This document shows positions 50,756-60,590 of a stretch of DNA of 64,000 nucleotides, in pieces; positions within the stretch are counted from its first letter, which is position 1; every line of letters begins with the position of its first letter. Source of the DNA: JBJXFE01 sp046153875 (lineage in GTDB: Bacteria > Planctomycetota > Phycisphaerae > Phycisphaerales > UBA1924); contig JBJXFE010000057.1 of NCBI GenBank assembly GCA_046153875.1, forward strand, positions 117,126-181,125, read 5' to 3'. The notes beneath the pieces are model-generated. The model had not been told where the DNA came from, ran no database searches, and saw only the letters and a list, made by a program, of their open reading frames with translations. Position numbers and translations under genes: made by a program.

Positions 50756-52219
50756 TCAGCGGAGCCCTTGCGCAACCAGGAATTCGGCGAGCGACTCGCC
50801 GGCGATCGCGTTGCCGCGCGCGTTGAAGTGAGTGTCTCCGCGATGGAAGCAGTGGCGTTCTCCGTCGGCGAGCGGCGGCGCGGCCAGCAATCGCGGCAGC
50901 AGGTCGAGGCAAGGCAGGCCCCGTTGCTCCAGTCCTGCCACGATCCGCTGCTGGATCGCGTCGCGTCGCAACGGAGCTGCGAACTGCGCCTGTACTCGAG
51001 TGAACAGCGCATCCTCGACCTGCAACGCGTCCGGGATCAGCACGAAGCAGAGGCGGATCGACGCCGCGGCCTGCACCATCGCCTCGAGCGTCGCGAACCG
51101 CGGGGTGAGGTCGACGCGATCGACGCCGCAGACGAAGCGCGCGGCGTCGAACTCGATGCGCTCGAACGTCGCCGCCGGCACGCGCAGCGACTCGAGCAGC
51201 GGATCGTCGAGGTTGGGGAACAAGCGGCGCAGCGCGTCCGGATCGGTCATCTCCCGGTCGAGTTCGGGCGGAATCGAGCGTGGGCGGCGCGACCAGCTCA
51301 GCGCAACGCCGCCTTCGGTCCACAGCTGCATGAGACGCGGCGGGAGCACCAGCAGGCGCAGGCGGCGTGCGTCGAGCCAGTCGCGCAGCCAGTCACTCCT
51401 GCGGGCCGCGCGCGCTGGCGCCGCCACACTCCCGCGTGGAAAGAGGTCGTTCCCGACGAACAGCTGAACTGTGATCAGGTCGGGGTCGAGCGCGAGCGCC
51501 TCGCTCTTGAGCAGCGCGAGATAGTCCTCGGGGTCGATCCCCGGGAGACCCAGGTTGCAGCTGTCGAGCTGCGGCAGCCGCTGCTCCGCGACGGTCGTGA
51601 AGCGGAACCGATGCCGCACGATCCCGGCGCTGAAGAAGTCGCCGATGCAGTCGACGAGCCCTCTTCCCGGCCGCTTGCGCGCGAACTCGGCGTCGTAGTG
51701 GCCGCCGGAATTGCAGCGGAATCCATAGCGCAGGTATCCCGGCGGATAGCGGGCGGCGACGAGACGATCGGCGCGGCGAAACCACGGCCGCTGCACGAGC
51801 GGTAGCAGGCGCCGATGGAGGAGCAGCAGGAGCGCGACACCGGCGCCGCCGGCAGCCGTCGCGAGTTGCGCATGCGGCCGCGCGTAGGGTTGGACGCAGG
51901 TCGCGAATCCGACACCGATCGCGATTCCGCCGTATCCGGCGAAGCGCGCCACCCAGGCCGGCGGGGCTGGCGCGGCGGCGATGAGGCGGCGCCCTTCGAG
52001 CAGCGCGGCGCAGCCGCTGAGGCCGATCGCGGCGACCAATCCCGCCTCGACCAGCCAGAACCAGGCGCGCAACAGCGTGCGGTCAGGCTTGGCGAAGGAT
52101 CGCGTGGCAGCCACGCCGCTCGTTCGCGCAGCGCTCCTGTGCAACGGCCGCAAGAAGACCCCGCGGATGAACGCCGTCGAGTGAGCCGTTATCCGGATCG
52201 GTTCGACGCGTGGGATCAC
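50756..52219 (-). CDS. SGNH/GDSL hydrolase-like membrane protein
   Basis: The 487-residue protein has several hydrophobic segments in its first 140 residues and then a soluble SGNH-type domain. Block I reads IGDFFSAGIV, so the usual GDS serine is Phe and Ser lies two residues on. A block III-like VGNDLF follows NLGLPGIDPEDYLALL, and the C-terminal block V is HRGDTHFNARGN with the catalytic Asp and His. It may act on acyl or acetyl groups of extracellular sugars, but the shifted serine makes catalysis uncertain. The ATG at 52219 overlaps the sulfatase stop by four bases, so the two are coupled. Confidence 0.72.
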   Translation of the reverse strand: MIPRVEPIRITAHSTAFIRGVFLRPLHRSAARTSGVAATRSFAKPDRTLLRAWFWLVEAGLVAAIGLSGCAALLEGRRLIAAAPAPPAWVARFAGYGGIAIGVGFATCVQPYARPHAQLATAAGGAGVALLLLLHRRLLPLVQRPWFRRADRLVAARYPPGYLRYGFRCNSGGHYDAEFARKRPGRGLVDCIGDFFSAGIVRHRFRFTTVAEQRLPQLDSCNLGLPGIDPEDYLALLKSEALALDPDLITVQLFVGNDLFPRGSVAAPARAARRSDWLRDWLDARRLRLLVLPPRLMQLWTEGGVALSWSRRPRSIPPELDREMTDPDALRRLFPNLDDPLLESLRVPAATFERIEFDAARFVCGVDRVDLTPRFATLEAMVQAAASIRLCFVLIPDALQVEDALFTRVQAQFAAPLRRDAIQQRIVAGLEQRGLPCLDLLPRLLAAPPLADGERHCFHRGDTHFNARGNAIAGESLAEFLVAQGLR

Positions 52220-54818
52220 TTGTCGGCGTAGCCGAGCTCGCGCAGGCGGATCTTCAGGGCTTCGTCGTCGATCGGTGGCGGGGTGCCAGTGCGGGTGCCT
52301 TGTTCGAGCGCAAGCGCCTCAAGCGCGGCGCGCTCGATCTCGTGCTCGAGGCGACGGGCGAGGGCGGCGGCCTCGGTCGGGCGGCTGCTCGCGAGGTCAT
52401 GCTGCTGGCGCGGGTCGGCCACGGCGTCGAACAGGAGATCGCGCCAGGAGCCGTCGTCGAGATGCTCGCGCAGCAGCGTCCACGGGCCGAGGTGCAGACC
52501 ATCCCAGCGGTAGTTCCGCTCGCGGTCGAGGCTGTCCGGGTGTGAGAGGTGCAGGAGTCGCGGCAGTTCGTCGCGGGTGTCGCCGGGGTCGTCGCCACCC
52601 GCGAGGCGCAGCAGGTCGCGGCCTCCGACCTCGCCGCTGTCCTCCTCCGCCGGCAGGCCGGCCCACGCTGCAAGCGTCGGCGCGATGTCTTCAAGGCGCG
52701 CCGTCGCGCCGAGCCGCCGCCCCGCCGCCACTCCCGGACCTCGGATCAGCAACGGCACCTCGACGAGCTCGTTCCAGATCGCGCGCCCGTGCAGGAGCGC
52801 GCCGTGCTCCTGCATCTGCTCCCCGTGATCGGAGACAAGGACCACCAGCGTCCGCTCGGCGATCTCGAGCCGTTCGAGCGCGTCGAGCAGCGGCCGTACG
52901 AAGTGGACATCCACCTCGTCGACCACCGCCGCATACGCGTGCTGCAACTCGCGGCCGACACGCGGATCCGAGTCGACGCTGCGCAGCCACTTCGTAAGGG
53001 AGGAGCTGGCGCTCGGCGGACGCGGCCTCGGCGCGAGGCCGCGCTCCAGCGCGAACTCGGCGCTCGTCACGTAGTTGTGCACGAAGTAGGTGTGGACGAA
53101 GAGGAACCACGGCTGGTCGGCGCGCCGCTCCATCCAGTCGAGAGCCGGATCGAGCGCGGCGAAGCGGGTCCCGCCCGGATCGAGCGCGGGAGGCTCTTCC
53201 TGCAGCGTCTTGTGCACGCCCGACGGGTCGTGCGTGCCGTACGTTCCGAAACCCCGTGCGAAGCCGAAGACCGGGCTGACGAGGACCCCCGACGTGAACG
53301 CGCCGGTCAGCCAGCCGGCGGCGGCGAACCGCTCGGCGAGCAGCGTGCTTCGGCCGGGCTGGATCGGCTGCGAACCGTCGATCACGCCGTGGACGATCGG
53401 ATGCTGTCCGGTGAAGAGCGAGACGTGCGACGGAAGCGTGTAGGAGGCGGGGGCGGTCGCGCGCTCGAAGCAGGTGCCGGTCGCGGCGAGCGAGTCGATC
53501 GCCGGAGTGCGCGCCCGCGCGTTGCCGTAGCAGCCGAGGGCGTCGCGCCGCAGCGTATCGATCGAGATCAACAGCACGTTCGGCCGAGAGGGCGACGGCG
53601 CATCACCAAGGAGCGGCTCACCACCACGGCGGAGCGGCAGATCCACCCCGAGCAGCCACGGATCGCCGATCGCTGCGATGGCGTCGCGCCCGCCGCCCGC
53701 AGTGACCTCGAGCGTCACGCGCCGGCCAGCCCACCGCTCGAGGCTGATGGTGGCCGGCGACCAGCCGCGCGCCGTCGCGTCGAGCTCGCGCTCGGCGATG
53801 CGCTCCCCATCGACCGACCAGAAGAGCTGCATCGATGCGGCCCTGGCGAATGGGTGCATGGCGTCGGCGAGCTCGAGCCGTGGCGCCCGCTCGCCGACGT
53901 CGACCTCGAACCGAAACGCGCCTCCACCCGGCAGGAGGAGAGCGCGCTGGCGTGTCCCGTCGCACTCCACCGGCCCGCTCCACGGCGGGCCCTCCGTGCT
54001 CTCTCGTGCCTGTCCGACTTCCTCCAGCGGTGTCGCGAAGCGGAGCTCGATGCGATCGATGAGAACGCCCTGCGCTTCGTGGATCGAGAGACGCAGCGCG
54101 CGGCGCTCGGCGTGCCGCGGCACGTAGAGCTGCAGCCAGTGCCAGCCCGCCGCGGTGTCGGGCGACGTGACCCTGAACTCGGGACGGCCGGAGCCACTGG
54201 CTTGAGATTTGTCGACACGGGTGCGTCGAGCATCGAGGAGCTGTCGCCGCGGGTCGGCGTCGCCGGGCAGCTCGGCGAGCGAGAGCGCCATCAACGCGGG
54301 ACGCACCCCATCGGGTGTGAGCGTGCGCAGCCGGATCGCGACGACGGCGGCCCGCTCGCCACCGCAGCGGACGATCCGATGGAGACCGCCAGCGCCCGGC
54401 GGCAGCAGGAGCGACGGCCGCGACTCGAGCGGATCGTGCTCGCGAGAGCGCGCGGCGGGACGCTCTTGCAGTTCACCGCCTTCGAGCCAGCCGCTGCCGC
54501 CGTTCCCCGCCGCGGCGAAATCGTCGGCGAACAGGATGCCTTCGGATCGGCTGTCGACGCGCGCGGCGTCGACCGCGAAGTCGAGCGCCCCCCCAGCGCC
54601 GCGAGGTCGCCGGCGTCGATTCGCGCCTCGGAAACTGCACCGAGGAGACTCTGCGACGCGGCCCTCGACGCCGCGGGCGGCTCTGCGTCGCCATGCGCTC
54701 GGCACGCCCCGACCGCCGCAACCCCGGCCGTCACCAAGATCACGACGACGATCGCAGCCAAGCCCCTGGCGAGCGTTGTCAGACCGGCAGCTCGCCCTCG
54801 TTTCGACGCGCGCGGCAA
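52216..54818 (-). CDS. Sulfatase/alkaline-phosphatase-superfamily lipoprotein with apparent frameshift
   Basis: From 54587 downward one frame gives a ~370-residue beta-rich front followed by a sulfatase-type domain: LLISIDTLRRDALGCYGN, ASYTLPSHVSLFTGQHP, VHTYFVHNYV and VLVSDHGEQMQEHG. The nucleophile position reads T-L-P-S-H, a Thr instead of the Cys or Ser that is turned to formylglycine, so it may be a phospho-transfer type. The other frame, joined across the G7 run at 54588-54594, supplies a TTG start at 54818 and a signal peptide ending AAVGAC, a lipobox. Adding one G would join both parts as LAALGGALDFAVDAARVD. It overlaps the SGNH-like gene. Confidence 0.7.
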
Positions 54819-55059
54819 ATCAAGCCCTCGCCCCGTGTCCTGATCTCGATCGAGACCATAGCGGGCCGCACTTCGCGGTGCGCCGCCCCACTGCGTGCTG
54901 CGCTCGTCACTTCGCGGAGATCGGCGTAGCTGCGCGCGGAAGCGCTGCTCCTCGCCACGACACTCTGTACCTTCTGTTCGACCTCTCGACACGGCCACGA
55001 CGCCCGAGCAGGCACTCCCCTTCTTCCCTAGGGCCGGGACCGTGGCAGGACCTGGCGGA
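54819..55059. other. Intergenic region upstream of the sulfatase-like gene
   Basis: This 241-base gap holds the likely minus-strand promoter of the sulfatase/SGNH/cytochrome run. I see no clear promoter or RNA gene in it. Confidence 0.4.
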
Positions 55060-55360
55060 ATGAAGCCCAAGCGCCGGCTCCGGATCTACGATCATCGCCT
55101 CTTCCAACGGGTCAAGGAGACGGGCGACCCGGCCATCGCAACTCAGCTCCGCGTACCCCGGTCCACCGTGGCGGGCTGGCGAATCCTGTTCGCCCTGGTA
55201 CGCACGCTCGCCCAGACCGCTCGAGCCTCCGCGTGCCGGCGCCCGACGAGATGCACTTCGGAACGGGCGACGCGATCCCCCATCCACTCGCGAGCGCGCG
55301 AAACGCTGCCCGTGACGCGCGCCTCGCCGCGAACCGCGCGCGGCAGTGCGCCGTCGGCGC
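55060..55360 (+). pseudogene. Remnant of a helix-turn-helix transposase
   Basis: ATG 55060 begins KPKRRLRIYDHRLFQRVKE and ATQLRVPRSTVAGWR, the N-terminal helix-turn-helix of a common planctomycete/proteobacterial transposase group. After a frame change, the residues FGTGDAIPHPLASARNAAR and DARLAANRARQC continue the known middle part. The DDE core is missing. It is a decayed insertion-sequence piece, not an active gene. Confidence 0.55.
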
Positions 55361-55545
55361 GTGATCTGGGGGGGAACAATCCGCATCGAACGTCGAGCGC
55401 GGCGGCACGAACCGGCCGCCTGCGACTCCCGAGGAGCTCATGCCATCGGTACGAGGACCACGCCATCACCAGCGCGCCCACCACGCCGGTGGCCGCTCCT
55501 CGCCCGGGGTGTCGAGATCTCGACAGAAACGAACAGAATGTCTTG

Positions 55546-55842
55546 GTGAACAGCAGGGCGCCCGATCGGTGCAACGCGAACAGAGAACCGGCGCCGCGTT
55601 CTTGACTGCCGTATCTCGCGCGAACCGCGCGACTTCGGACCGGTGGCGCGAGCAATCCGCGAGCGCGCGTTGTCAACCGCTCCCGCCGCTCGGCTCACCG
55701 CCGAAAAGCGCGTTGGCTCCCCGATCGATCCGGAAGAGCGAACTGCTTTCGGTTCGCGCTCCTCGGGCGATCGGGGGCCAACTCGAACCACGACTCGAAA
55801 ACGAATGGCGCAACGCTCACGGTTCACCGTTCAAGTTCAAGA
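55546..55842 (+). repeat. Dispersed ~300-base repeat, copy 1
   Basis: Aligns by eye over its length with copy 2 (59220-59513) and over its first half with copy 3 (61842-61992). Shared blocks include CGCGAACAGAGAA, CTCACCGCCGAA and TGGCTCCCC (55714-55722), the last equal to the 3' end of tRNA-Asn read from the other strand. Confidence 0.7.
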
Positions 55843-56007
55843 TGCCAAGGCCGGACCTCTACGGGCGCCTTCATCGTGACGAGCGGTCGAACAGAACGTT
55901 CGGAAGGTCGTGGTGCGGAGCAGGGCTCGAACGCGAGCTCTCCCTGGTTAGCAGAGCTCACGTCTTCCCAGCGCAGCGACTTTGCAGGCCTCAGGCCAAT
56001 ACGCGCC
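55843..56007. other. Non-coding stretch after repeat copy 1
   Basis: No gene, RNA or clear repeat recognised between repeat copy 1 and the convergent HU-like gene. Confidence 0.4.
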
Positions 56008-56319
56008 CTAGTTCACGAGCGCCTTCAGGCTCTTGAGCGGCAGCACCCGGACCTTCTTCGAGGCCGGCTTCGCCTTGAACATCATCTTTGCCTTGGTGAA
56101 GGGGTTGATGCCTTCACGCGCCTTCGTGGCGGGCTTCTTGACGACCTTCATCTTCAAGAGACCCGGCAGGGTGAACAGGCCTGCGCCACGCAGGCTCTTC
56201 TTGATGATGCCGTTCAGCGACTCGAAGACCCCAGCCACCTGCTTGTGGGACAGCCCGGTGTCCTTGCAGAGCTGAGCGAAGACTGCCGACTTCGACGGTG
56301 CGCCAGTTTTCATTGCCAT
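56008..56319 (-). CDS. HU/IHF-like DNA-binding protein
   Basis: The 103-residue basic protein has the HU plan: an N-terminal helical pair (SAVFAQLCKDTGLSHKQVAG, VFESLNGIIKKSLRGAG), the beta-arm start (FTLPGLLKMKVVKKPATKAR), an arm with GINPFTKAKMMFKAKPASKK and a final helix (VRVLPLKSLKALV). The arm proline is present. HU proteins bend and compact DNA. ATG 56319 has AAGGAGG nine bases upstream; ATG 56313 is also possible. It is longer than E. coli HU (90) at the N terminus. Confidence 0.88.
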   Translation of the reverse strand: MAMKTGAPSKSAVFAQLCKDTGLSHKQVAGVFESLNGIIKKSLRGAGLFTLPGLLKMKVVKKPATKAREGINPFTKAKMMFKAKPASKKVRVLPLKSLKALVN

Positions 56320-56520
56320 TCCTCGACCCCTCCTTGAAGTGCGCGACGAAACGAGACCTACCAGAGCGGTCGTTCTGCCGCTCCCATGCTGCGCATCGTG
56401 GCCGATTTCACGGCGGAATCAACCGATCGGTCGCGAGTCGCTTCAGCCGCTACGAGACTGGCGTGGATCGCATGCACCCCGACGATCGCCCGGCGATCGC
56501 GCCCGCCGCGCTCCGCTCCG

Positions 56521-56640
56521 CCGCCCCATGCCCCCCTCCTTTGCGCCCTCGCCGCCAGCGTCGCGGGCTGGCAGAACCGCGACCAGCAGCGCTTGCCCGA
56601 GCACCTCCGACAAGAGAACCGGCGTCGAGGGCGCGTTGGC
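56521..56640 (+). pseudogene. 5' remnant of the integrase-core transposase found intact at 60591
   Basis: Aligned by eye, this stretch matches 60585-60700: both have GCCCTC followed by GCCGGCTGGC or GCGGGCTGGC, ACCAGCAGCGC and GAGAACCG. The remnant peptide LCALAASVAGWQNRDQQ corresponds to FHALTVLFAGWLSRHQQ. The frame is broken and the DDE core is absent. Confidence 0.65.
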
Positions 56641-57152
56641 CATCCACCGATCGTTGGCGTCGCGGCCGACTTCGTCGATCAACGATCGACGGAGCCCGTT
56701 CGGACCCGATGGCGAGCCAGTGGAGCGCCCCGGCGAGAGGGAGGATGAGAGGCGGAAGCGGAGCGCGCATGGGGTGCTCCTTGGAAGGGTGGCGTTCGTG
56801 CCACATCAACCCAGCTGCGGCGAGCAGGTCGCGGTGCGCGGCGACGCAGTCGAACGTCCGCGATGAAGCCCGGGAAATGTGCCGCGGAAGAAGCCTCCGC
56901 GTCGACGAGTTGAGCGGATGCACCTCGGCGAAGCGCGAACTCACACGACGCGGTCGCGCGCGTCCTGAACGTCCAGTCGGCGACGCGATCGAAATCCAGG
57001 ACCGTGCCGGTCGGATCCCGAATCGGAATTAAGCCGTGTCGCCGGCGGTGAGGAAGCGGAGTTGCGGTGCGGTGCGAGGTCGTCGTGGCGTGCACGGCGA
57101 GAAGGAGGCGTCGCCCCTTCGTACTGAAGAGAACCACCTCAGGAGTGAAATC
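56641..57152. other. Non-coding stretch before the fibronectin-like gene
   Basis: Apart from the transposase remnant just upstream, I recognise no gene here. The last bases (57141-57145, AGGAG) are the ribosome-binding site of the next gene. Confidence 0.4.
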
Positions 57153-57866
57153 GTGACTTTCTCGAACCCGCTTCCGCTCTCGATCCTCGGCGTCGGCATC
57201 CTCGGTCTCCTGCTGCCAGCGATGCGCGATCGGGACGAAGATCCGATTCCGCTGAAGGTCGCGAAGCTCCGGATCGAGCTCAACGCGACGGCGGGCGATG
57301 TCGGGATCCAGGCCGACATCGACGGCGAGCCGTGGGAGCGACTGATCATCGAGGCGCCGAACGGCAAGAAGATCCTCGACGTCCGCGCGAAGGGGAAGCT
57401 CGAGTCGCTCGGGATGACCGAGCTGTTCTTCGAGAGCCATGAACCTTCGTTCGACGAAGTTCCGCTCGAGGACGTCTTGGCGATGTTCCCGGAAGGAACC
57501 TACGAGTTCTGCGCGACGGGCACCGACGGCGTCGAGATGGAAGGCGAGGCAATCTTCACCCACATGATGCCGGACGCCGCAGTGGTCCTCTCGCCGGTCG
57601 ACGGGTCGACGCAGGATCCCGCGAACATGGTGGTCGATTGGGAGCCAGTGACCGGTCCGCCGGGGATCGAGATCGTCGAGTATGAGGTGCTGGTGGTGCA
57701 GATCTCCCCGAAGCGCGTGCTGAGCGCGCATGTCCCGGCATCGATCACGAGCCTGACCGTCCCGCCGGAGTTCCTCGTCGCGGGGCAGTCGTACCAGTTC
57801 GAGGTCCTCGCGATCGAGGCCGGTGGCAACCAGACCATCACCGAAGGCGTCTTCTTCACGCCGTGA
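57153..57866 (+). CDS. Secreted fibronectin-type-III-like protein of unknown function
   Basis: GTG 57153 has AGGAG seven bases upstream. A signal peptide (LPLSILGVGILGLLLPA) precedes a ~220-residue mature protein. The front part (LRIELNATAGDVGIQADIDG, FPEGTYEFCATGTDGVEMEG) is beta-rich; the C-terminal ~90 residues fit a fibronectin type III domain (MVVDWEPVTGPPGIEIVEYE, FEVLAIEAGGNQTI). Function unknown; it is 112 bases before another secreted protein. Confidence 0.75.
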   Translation: MTFSNPLPLSILGVGILGLLLPAMRDRDEDPIPLKVAKLRIELNATAGDVGIQADIDGEPWERLIIEAPNGKKILDVRAKGKLESLGMTELFFESHEPSFDEVPLEDVLAMFPEGTYEFCATGTDGVEMEGEAIFTHMMPDAAVVLSPVDGSTQDPANMVVDWEPVTGPPGIEIVEYEVLVVQISPKRVLSAHVPASITSLTVPPEFLVAGQSYQFEVLAIEAGGNQTITEGVFFTP

Positions 57867-57978
57867 GGAGGATTGCCTGAGCGAGCGAGACGCCGGGCGC
57901 CATTCGTTCCGCGGATCCGCGCGCGTCGCGTGGCCGCGGGCCGATGGCGCCCGGTCTCCGGAAGAATGGAGATCAGCC

Positions 57979-58590
57979 ATGAAGTGCGCTGCGGCCGGCT
58001 TCGCTGCCGGCCTGCTCGTCGCGATCGTCGGTCAGCTCGCCGCTAGCGCGATCGAACCGGAAGTCGTGCCGCTCGCCGTCGATGCACTCGGGCTCGAATC
58101 GCTGCGCGAAGAGATCGTCCGACTGCGCGAGGAAGGCTGCTGGCGGGAATCCCTACCCGCGGGGATGACGGCAAGGGACCGGGAGAGCGACGGCGGCTCG
58201 CAGCCGGAGGCTTCGCGTATCGCCGTCGCCGCGCATTCTCCAGACCACGAGATCCGCCGCATGTTCTCCGTACTGTTCTGGTGCTTGCACGACGGCGGCT
58301 CCGAGCTCGTCGAATCGCTGGAGCAGCGCGGGCGCTCGCCCTTCGAGCCCGAGCTCCTCGACGTCGTCGCGGACACCTGCCTGCAACTCGGGGACGTCGA
58401 TCGACGGCGGCGCGACGAATGGCAGGAGCTGCGTCGGTTGTCGGGCGTCGATCTCATGGTCCACGACGAGCACGAACGGCGCGTGCGTCGCGAAGAGTTC
58501 GAGCGACAGTGGAAGCCGCGCGCCGCGGTGCACGAAGCGGAGCGCTCCCGCGTCCTCAGCGCCCTGAACACTCGGCTGGCGGGAGCCTGA
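57979..58590 (+). CDS. Secreted coiled-coil protein of unknown function
   Basis: ATG 57979 has GGAG seven bases upstream and starts a signal peptide (GFAAGLLVAIVGQLAASA). The remaining ~180 residues are helical and charged (VDALGLESLREEIVRLREEG, RRRRDEWQELRRL, RREEFERQWKPRAAVHEAER). No family recognised. It follows the fibronectin-like gene closely enough to be in the same operon. Confidence 0.65.
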   Translation: MKCAAAGFAAGLLVAIVGQLAASAIEPEVVPLAVDALGLESLREEIVRLREEGCWRESLPAGMTARDRESDGGSQPEASRIAVAAHSPDHEIRRMFSVLFWCLHDGGSELVESLEQRGRSPFEPELLDVVADTCLQLGDVDRRRRDEWQELRRLSGVDLMVHDEHERRVRREEFERQWKPRAAVHEAERSRVLSALNTRLAGA

Positions 58591-59219
58591 CGACGTCGCG
58601 TCGAGCGTTCGGACCGTCCCTGCGGCGTAGCCCAAAGAGTGGCGGCTGCGAGTCTCGCGAGAGGGGCAACTCTGAGCCGTTGGTGTAGTCGGCGATGGAG
58701 GTGCTGAACGGCGACTTCGCGCACAGGGAGTCGCTCCGTGCCAGCGAGACTCGCACCGCCGCCGTGTCGTTACTTCCACCGTCGCGTAGGGCCGCCAGCG
58801 GTGCCGCGAGACGGCCTCACGCCGGTGGAGGCGAATTGTGCGGACCCGTCCGCCCGCTCGCGAGGGCGGCGACCGGACCGGACACTCCCGGAACGGATCG
58901 CCGGGCGCTCGTCGCCACCGATGTCGCTTCACGCCGCGTTGCGTCAGTTCGGCGCCATCGGCGCGCACCTGTGGGCGGCACCGCATCGTCGCCTCCCCTG
59001 GCACGCGCCAAACACGCGCGCAGGACGACTGTCACGATCTGTCGCGGGGACGATGCAATGCCGTCCTGCGCCTCCGCGACGGCTTCTCGCCATGAACCAG
59101 AGAACCCGACGTTCGCGTCGAGCGTTTGGTCGTTCGGCGGCTCACCGGCGGCTGTTGACCAGCCCCGCGCTCTCTCCGACCCGCAGAGAGTTCGAGAGCT
59201 TCTCGGCCCCAAAATTCGC
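58591..59219. other. Gene-poor stretch before repeat copy 2
   Basis: About 630 bases with only short, overlapping reading frames in several frames and no ribosome-binding sites or recognisable motifs. No gene or RNA supported. Confidence 0.5.
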
Positions 59220-59513
59220 GTGAACGACCTGGGCACCCGATCGACGCGACGCGAACAGAGAATCGGCGCCGCATTCTCGACCGCCGTATCTCGCGCGACC
59301 CGCGCGACTTCTGACGACGCTCGCGAGCGACCTACGAGCGCCCGCTGTCAACCGCCGCCGCCGCTCCGCTCACCGCCGAAGAGCGCATTGGCTCCCCAAG
59401 TGATCAGCAAAAGCGAACGGCTCTCTGTTCGCGTCCAGCGGCGATCGGGCACCTAAGTCCAACCCCGGCTCGAATGTGAACAACGTAGCGCGCTCGGTTA
59501 ACAGGTCAAGATC
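59220..59513 (+). repeat. Dispersed ~300-base repeat, copy 2
   Basis: Best match to copy 1 along its length, including the GTGAAC start, CGCGAACAGAGAA, CTCACCGCCGAA and TGGCTCCCC at 59389-59397. Copy 2 is closer to copy 3 in the block CGAGCGACCTACGAGCGCCC. Confidence 0.7.
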
Positions 59514-59594
59514 GTCGGACTGCTGCGGGTGTCGAGTCTCGCACGGAGGTTCAGAAGGTCCGTTCCAAGCGCGTCGTTGGGTGTCGATCCCGTT

Positions 59595-59918
59595 TCACGT
59601 CGGAATCTTCACCATCCGAACGACGAGCCGCCGATGCAAGGCGCTCGCGATGCGTTGCAACATCGTGAGTGAATGGCCCTCGTAGTCTGCGTCCTCGAGA
59701 CGCGAGATGACGCTTTGCGTCGATCCCACGAGCTTGGCGAGCTGAACCTGCGAGAGGCCGGCCGCCGTGCGCGCATCGTGGATCATCTCGGCGACCAGGA
59801 CGTTCAGCTTCTGCTGGCGGATCGCTTCCCGCAGGCCGGCGTCGCGCCCCGTGATTCGATCCAGCACCGCCGCCGCGGACGTTCCCCTACGTGAATGGTG
59901 TCTTTTCGTCTGGCTCAT
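59595..59918 (-). CDS. XRE-type antitoxin (HigA-like)
   Basis: The 107-residue protein has a helix-turn-helix in its second half: ARTAAGLSQVQLAKLVGSTQ followed by SVISRLEDADYEGHSLTMLQ and RIASALHRRLVV. The N terminus is an extension that probably binds the toxin. It overlaps the toxin gene by four bases (ATGA). In HigBA and related systems the antitoxin neutralises the toxin and represses the shared promoter. Confidence 0.85.
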   Translation of the reverse strand: MSQTKRHHSRRGTSAAAVLDRITGRDAGLREAIRQQKLNVLVAEMIHDARTAAGLSQVQLAKLVGSTQSVISRLEDADYEGHSLTMLQRIASALHRRLVVRMVKIPT

Positions 59919-60298
59919 GTCGTCTCCCTCCCGTAGGTGTGCACGTCAGGGTTGCGCTCGTAAATGCGCTTGCGCGCCAACGCCCGCTCGATCTCAGCGC
60001 GCGGCACGACATCCTCCTTGGTCAGGCCATGCGCCACGATGGCGACGTTGCGACCGTGGAAGAAGTACAGAAGCCGGTAGTTCACGCGTCCCTTGCGAGC
60101 CCTCAGTTCGTAGATCCCATCCCGAAGGAGATCCGCGGTCGGCCGGCGGAGCTCATAGCCCACCTCCATCAGCCGCTCGATCAACGCGGCGCACTTCGTG
60201 TACGCCTGAACGTCGAGTCTCCGTAGCTCTTCAAGCCACGCGACGACGGGGGAGCGCCCATCGACGTCCTGAAAGAAGAGCACCGTCGTCTTCGGCAT
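59915..60298 (-). CDS. RelE/HigB-type toxin
   Basis: The 127-residue protein has the RelE-superfamily pattern: SPVVAWLEELRRLDVQAYTK, LRRPTADLLRDGIYELRARK and VNYRLLYFFHGRNVAIVAHG. The LRAR and YRLLYFF segments are the core strands of this ribonuclease fold, which cuts mRNA at the ribosome. The toxin gene comes first, as in higBA. A palindrome lies ten bases upstream of its start. Confidence 0.87.
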   Translation of the reverse strand: MPKTTVLFFQDVDGRSPVVAWLEELRRLDVQAYTKCAALIERLMEVGYELRRPTADLLRDGIYELRARKGRVNYRLLYFFHGRNVAIVAHGLTKEDVVPRAEIERALARKRIYERNPDVHTYGRETT

Positions 60299-60308
60299 GG
60301 CATGAAGA

Positions 60309-60326
60309 TATCGCAGAACTGCGATA
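60309..60326. promoter_or_regulatory. Palindromic operator of the toxin-antitoxin pair
   Basis: TATCGCAG and CTGCGATA form a perfect 8-base inverted repeat with a two-base centre (AA), 11 bases from the toxin ATG. Position and shape fit an autorepression site for the XRE antitoxin. Confidence 0.65.
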
Positions 60327-60590
60327 CGTCAATCCCGCCGTTGGGAACAGATGTCGCGCGCAGGCGGAGAGGCTGCCAACGATCCCGGAGACGCGATGGC
60401 GCCGGGGACGGTCCTTCGCCGATTGCCCTTCGATCCAGAGGGCCCTCTCAGACTCGCAGTACCCCGCGAGCCGTTCGGCCGCCTTCCTCTGGCCGGGAAC
60501 GGTTCGCAGCGAGCGAAGGCCGCCCAACGTCCCGTATCCCGGCACTCCGAGGCTGCCCGCGGCCGCCCTTCCGGTACCGTTCCGCCCCCA

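Noticed and set aside
54895..55605. A single 236-residue protein covering the whole stretch
   Set aside because: Only the part from 55060 resembles a protein family (transposase HTH), and the continuation is in a different frame, so it is treated as a remnant.
58695..59456. A 253-codon plus-strand frame
   Set aside because: It runs into repeat copy 2, has no ribosome-binding site, and its composition looks random.
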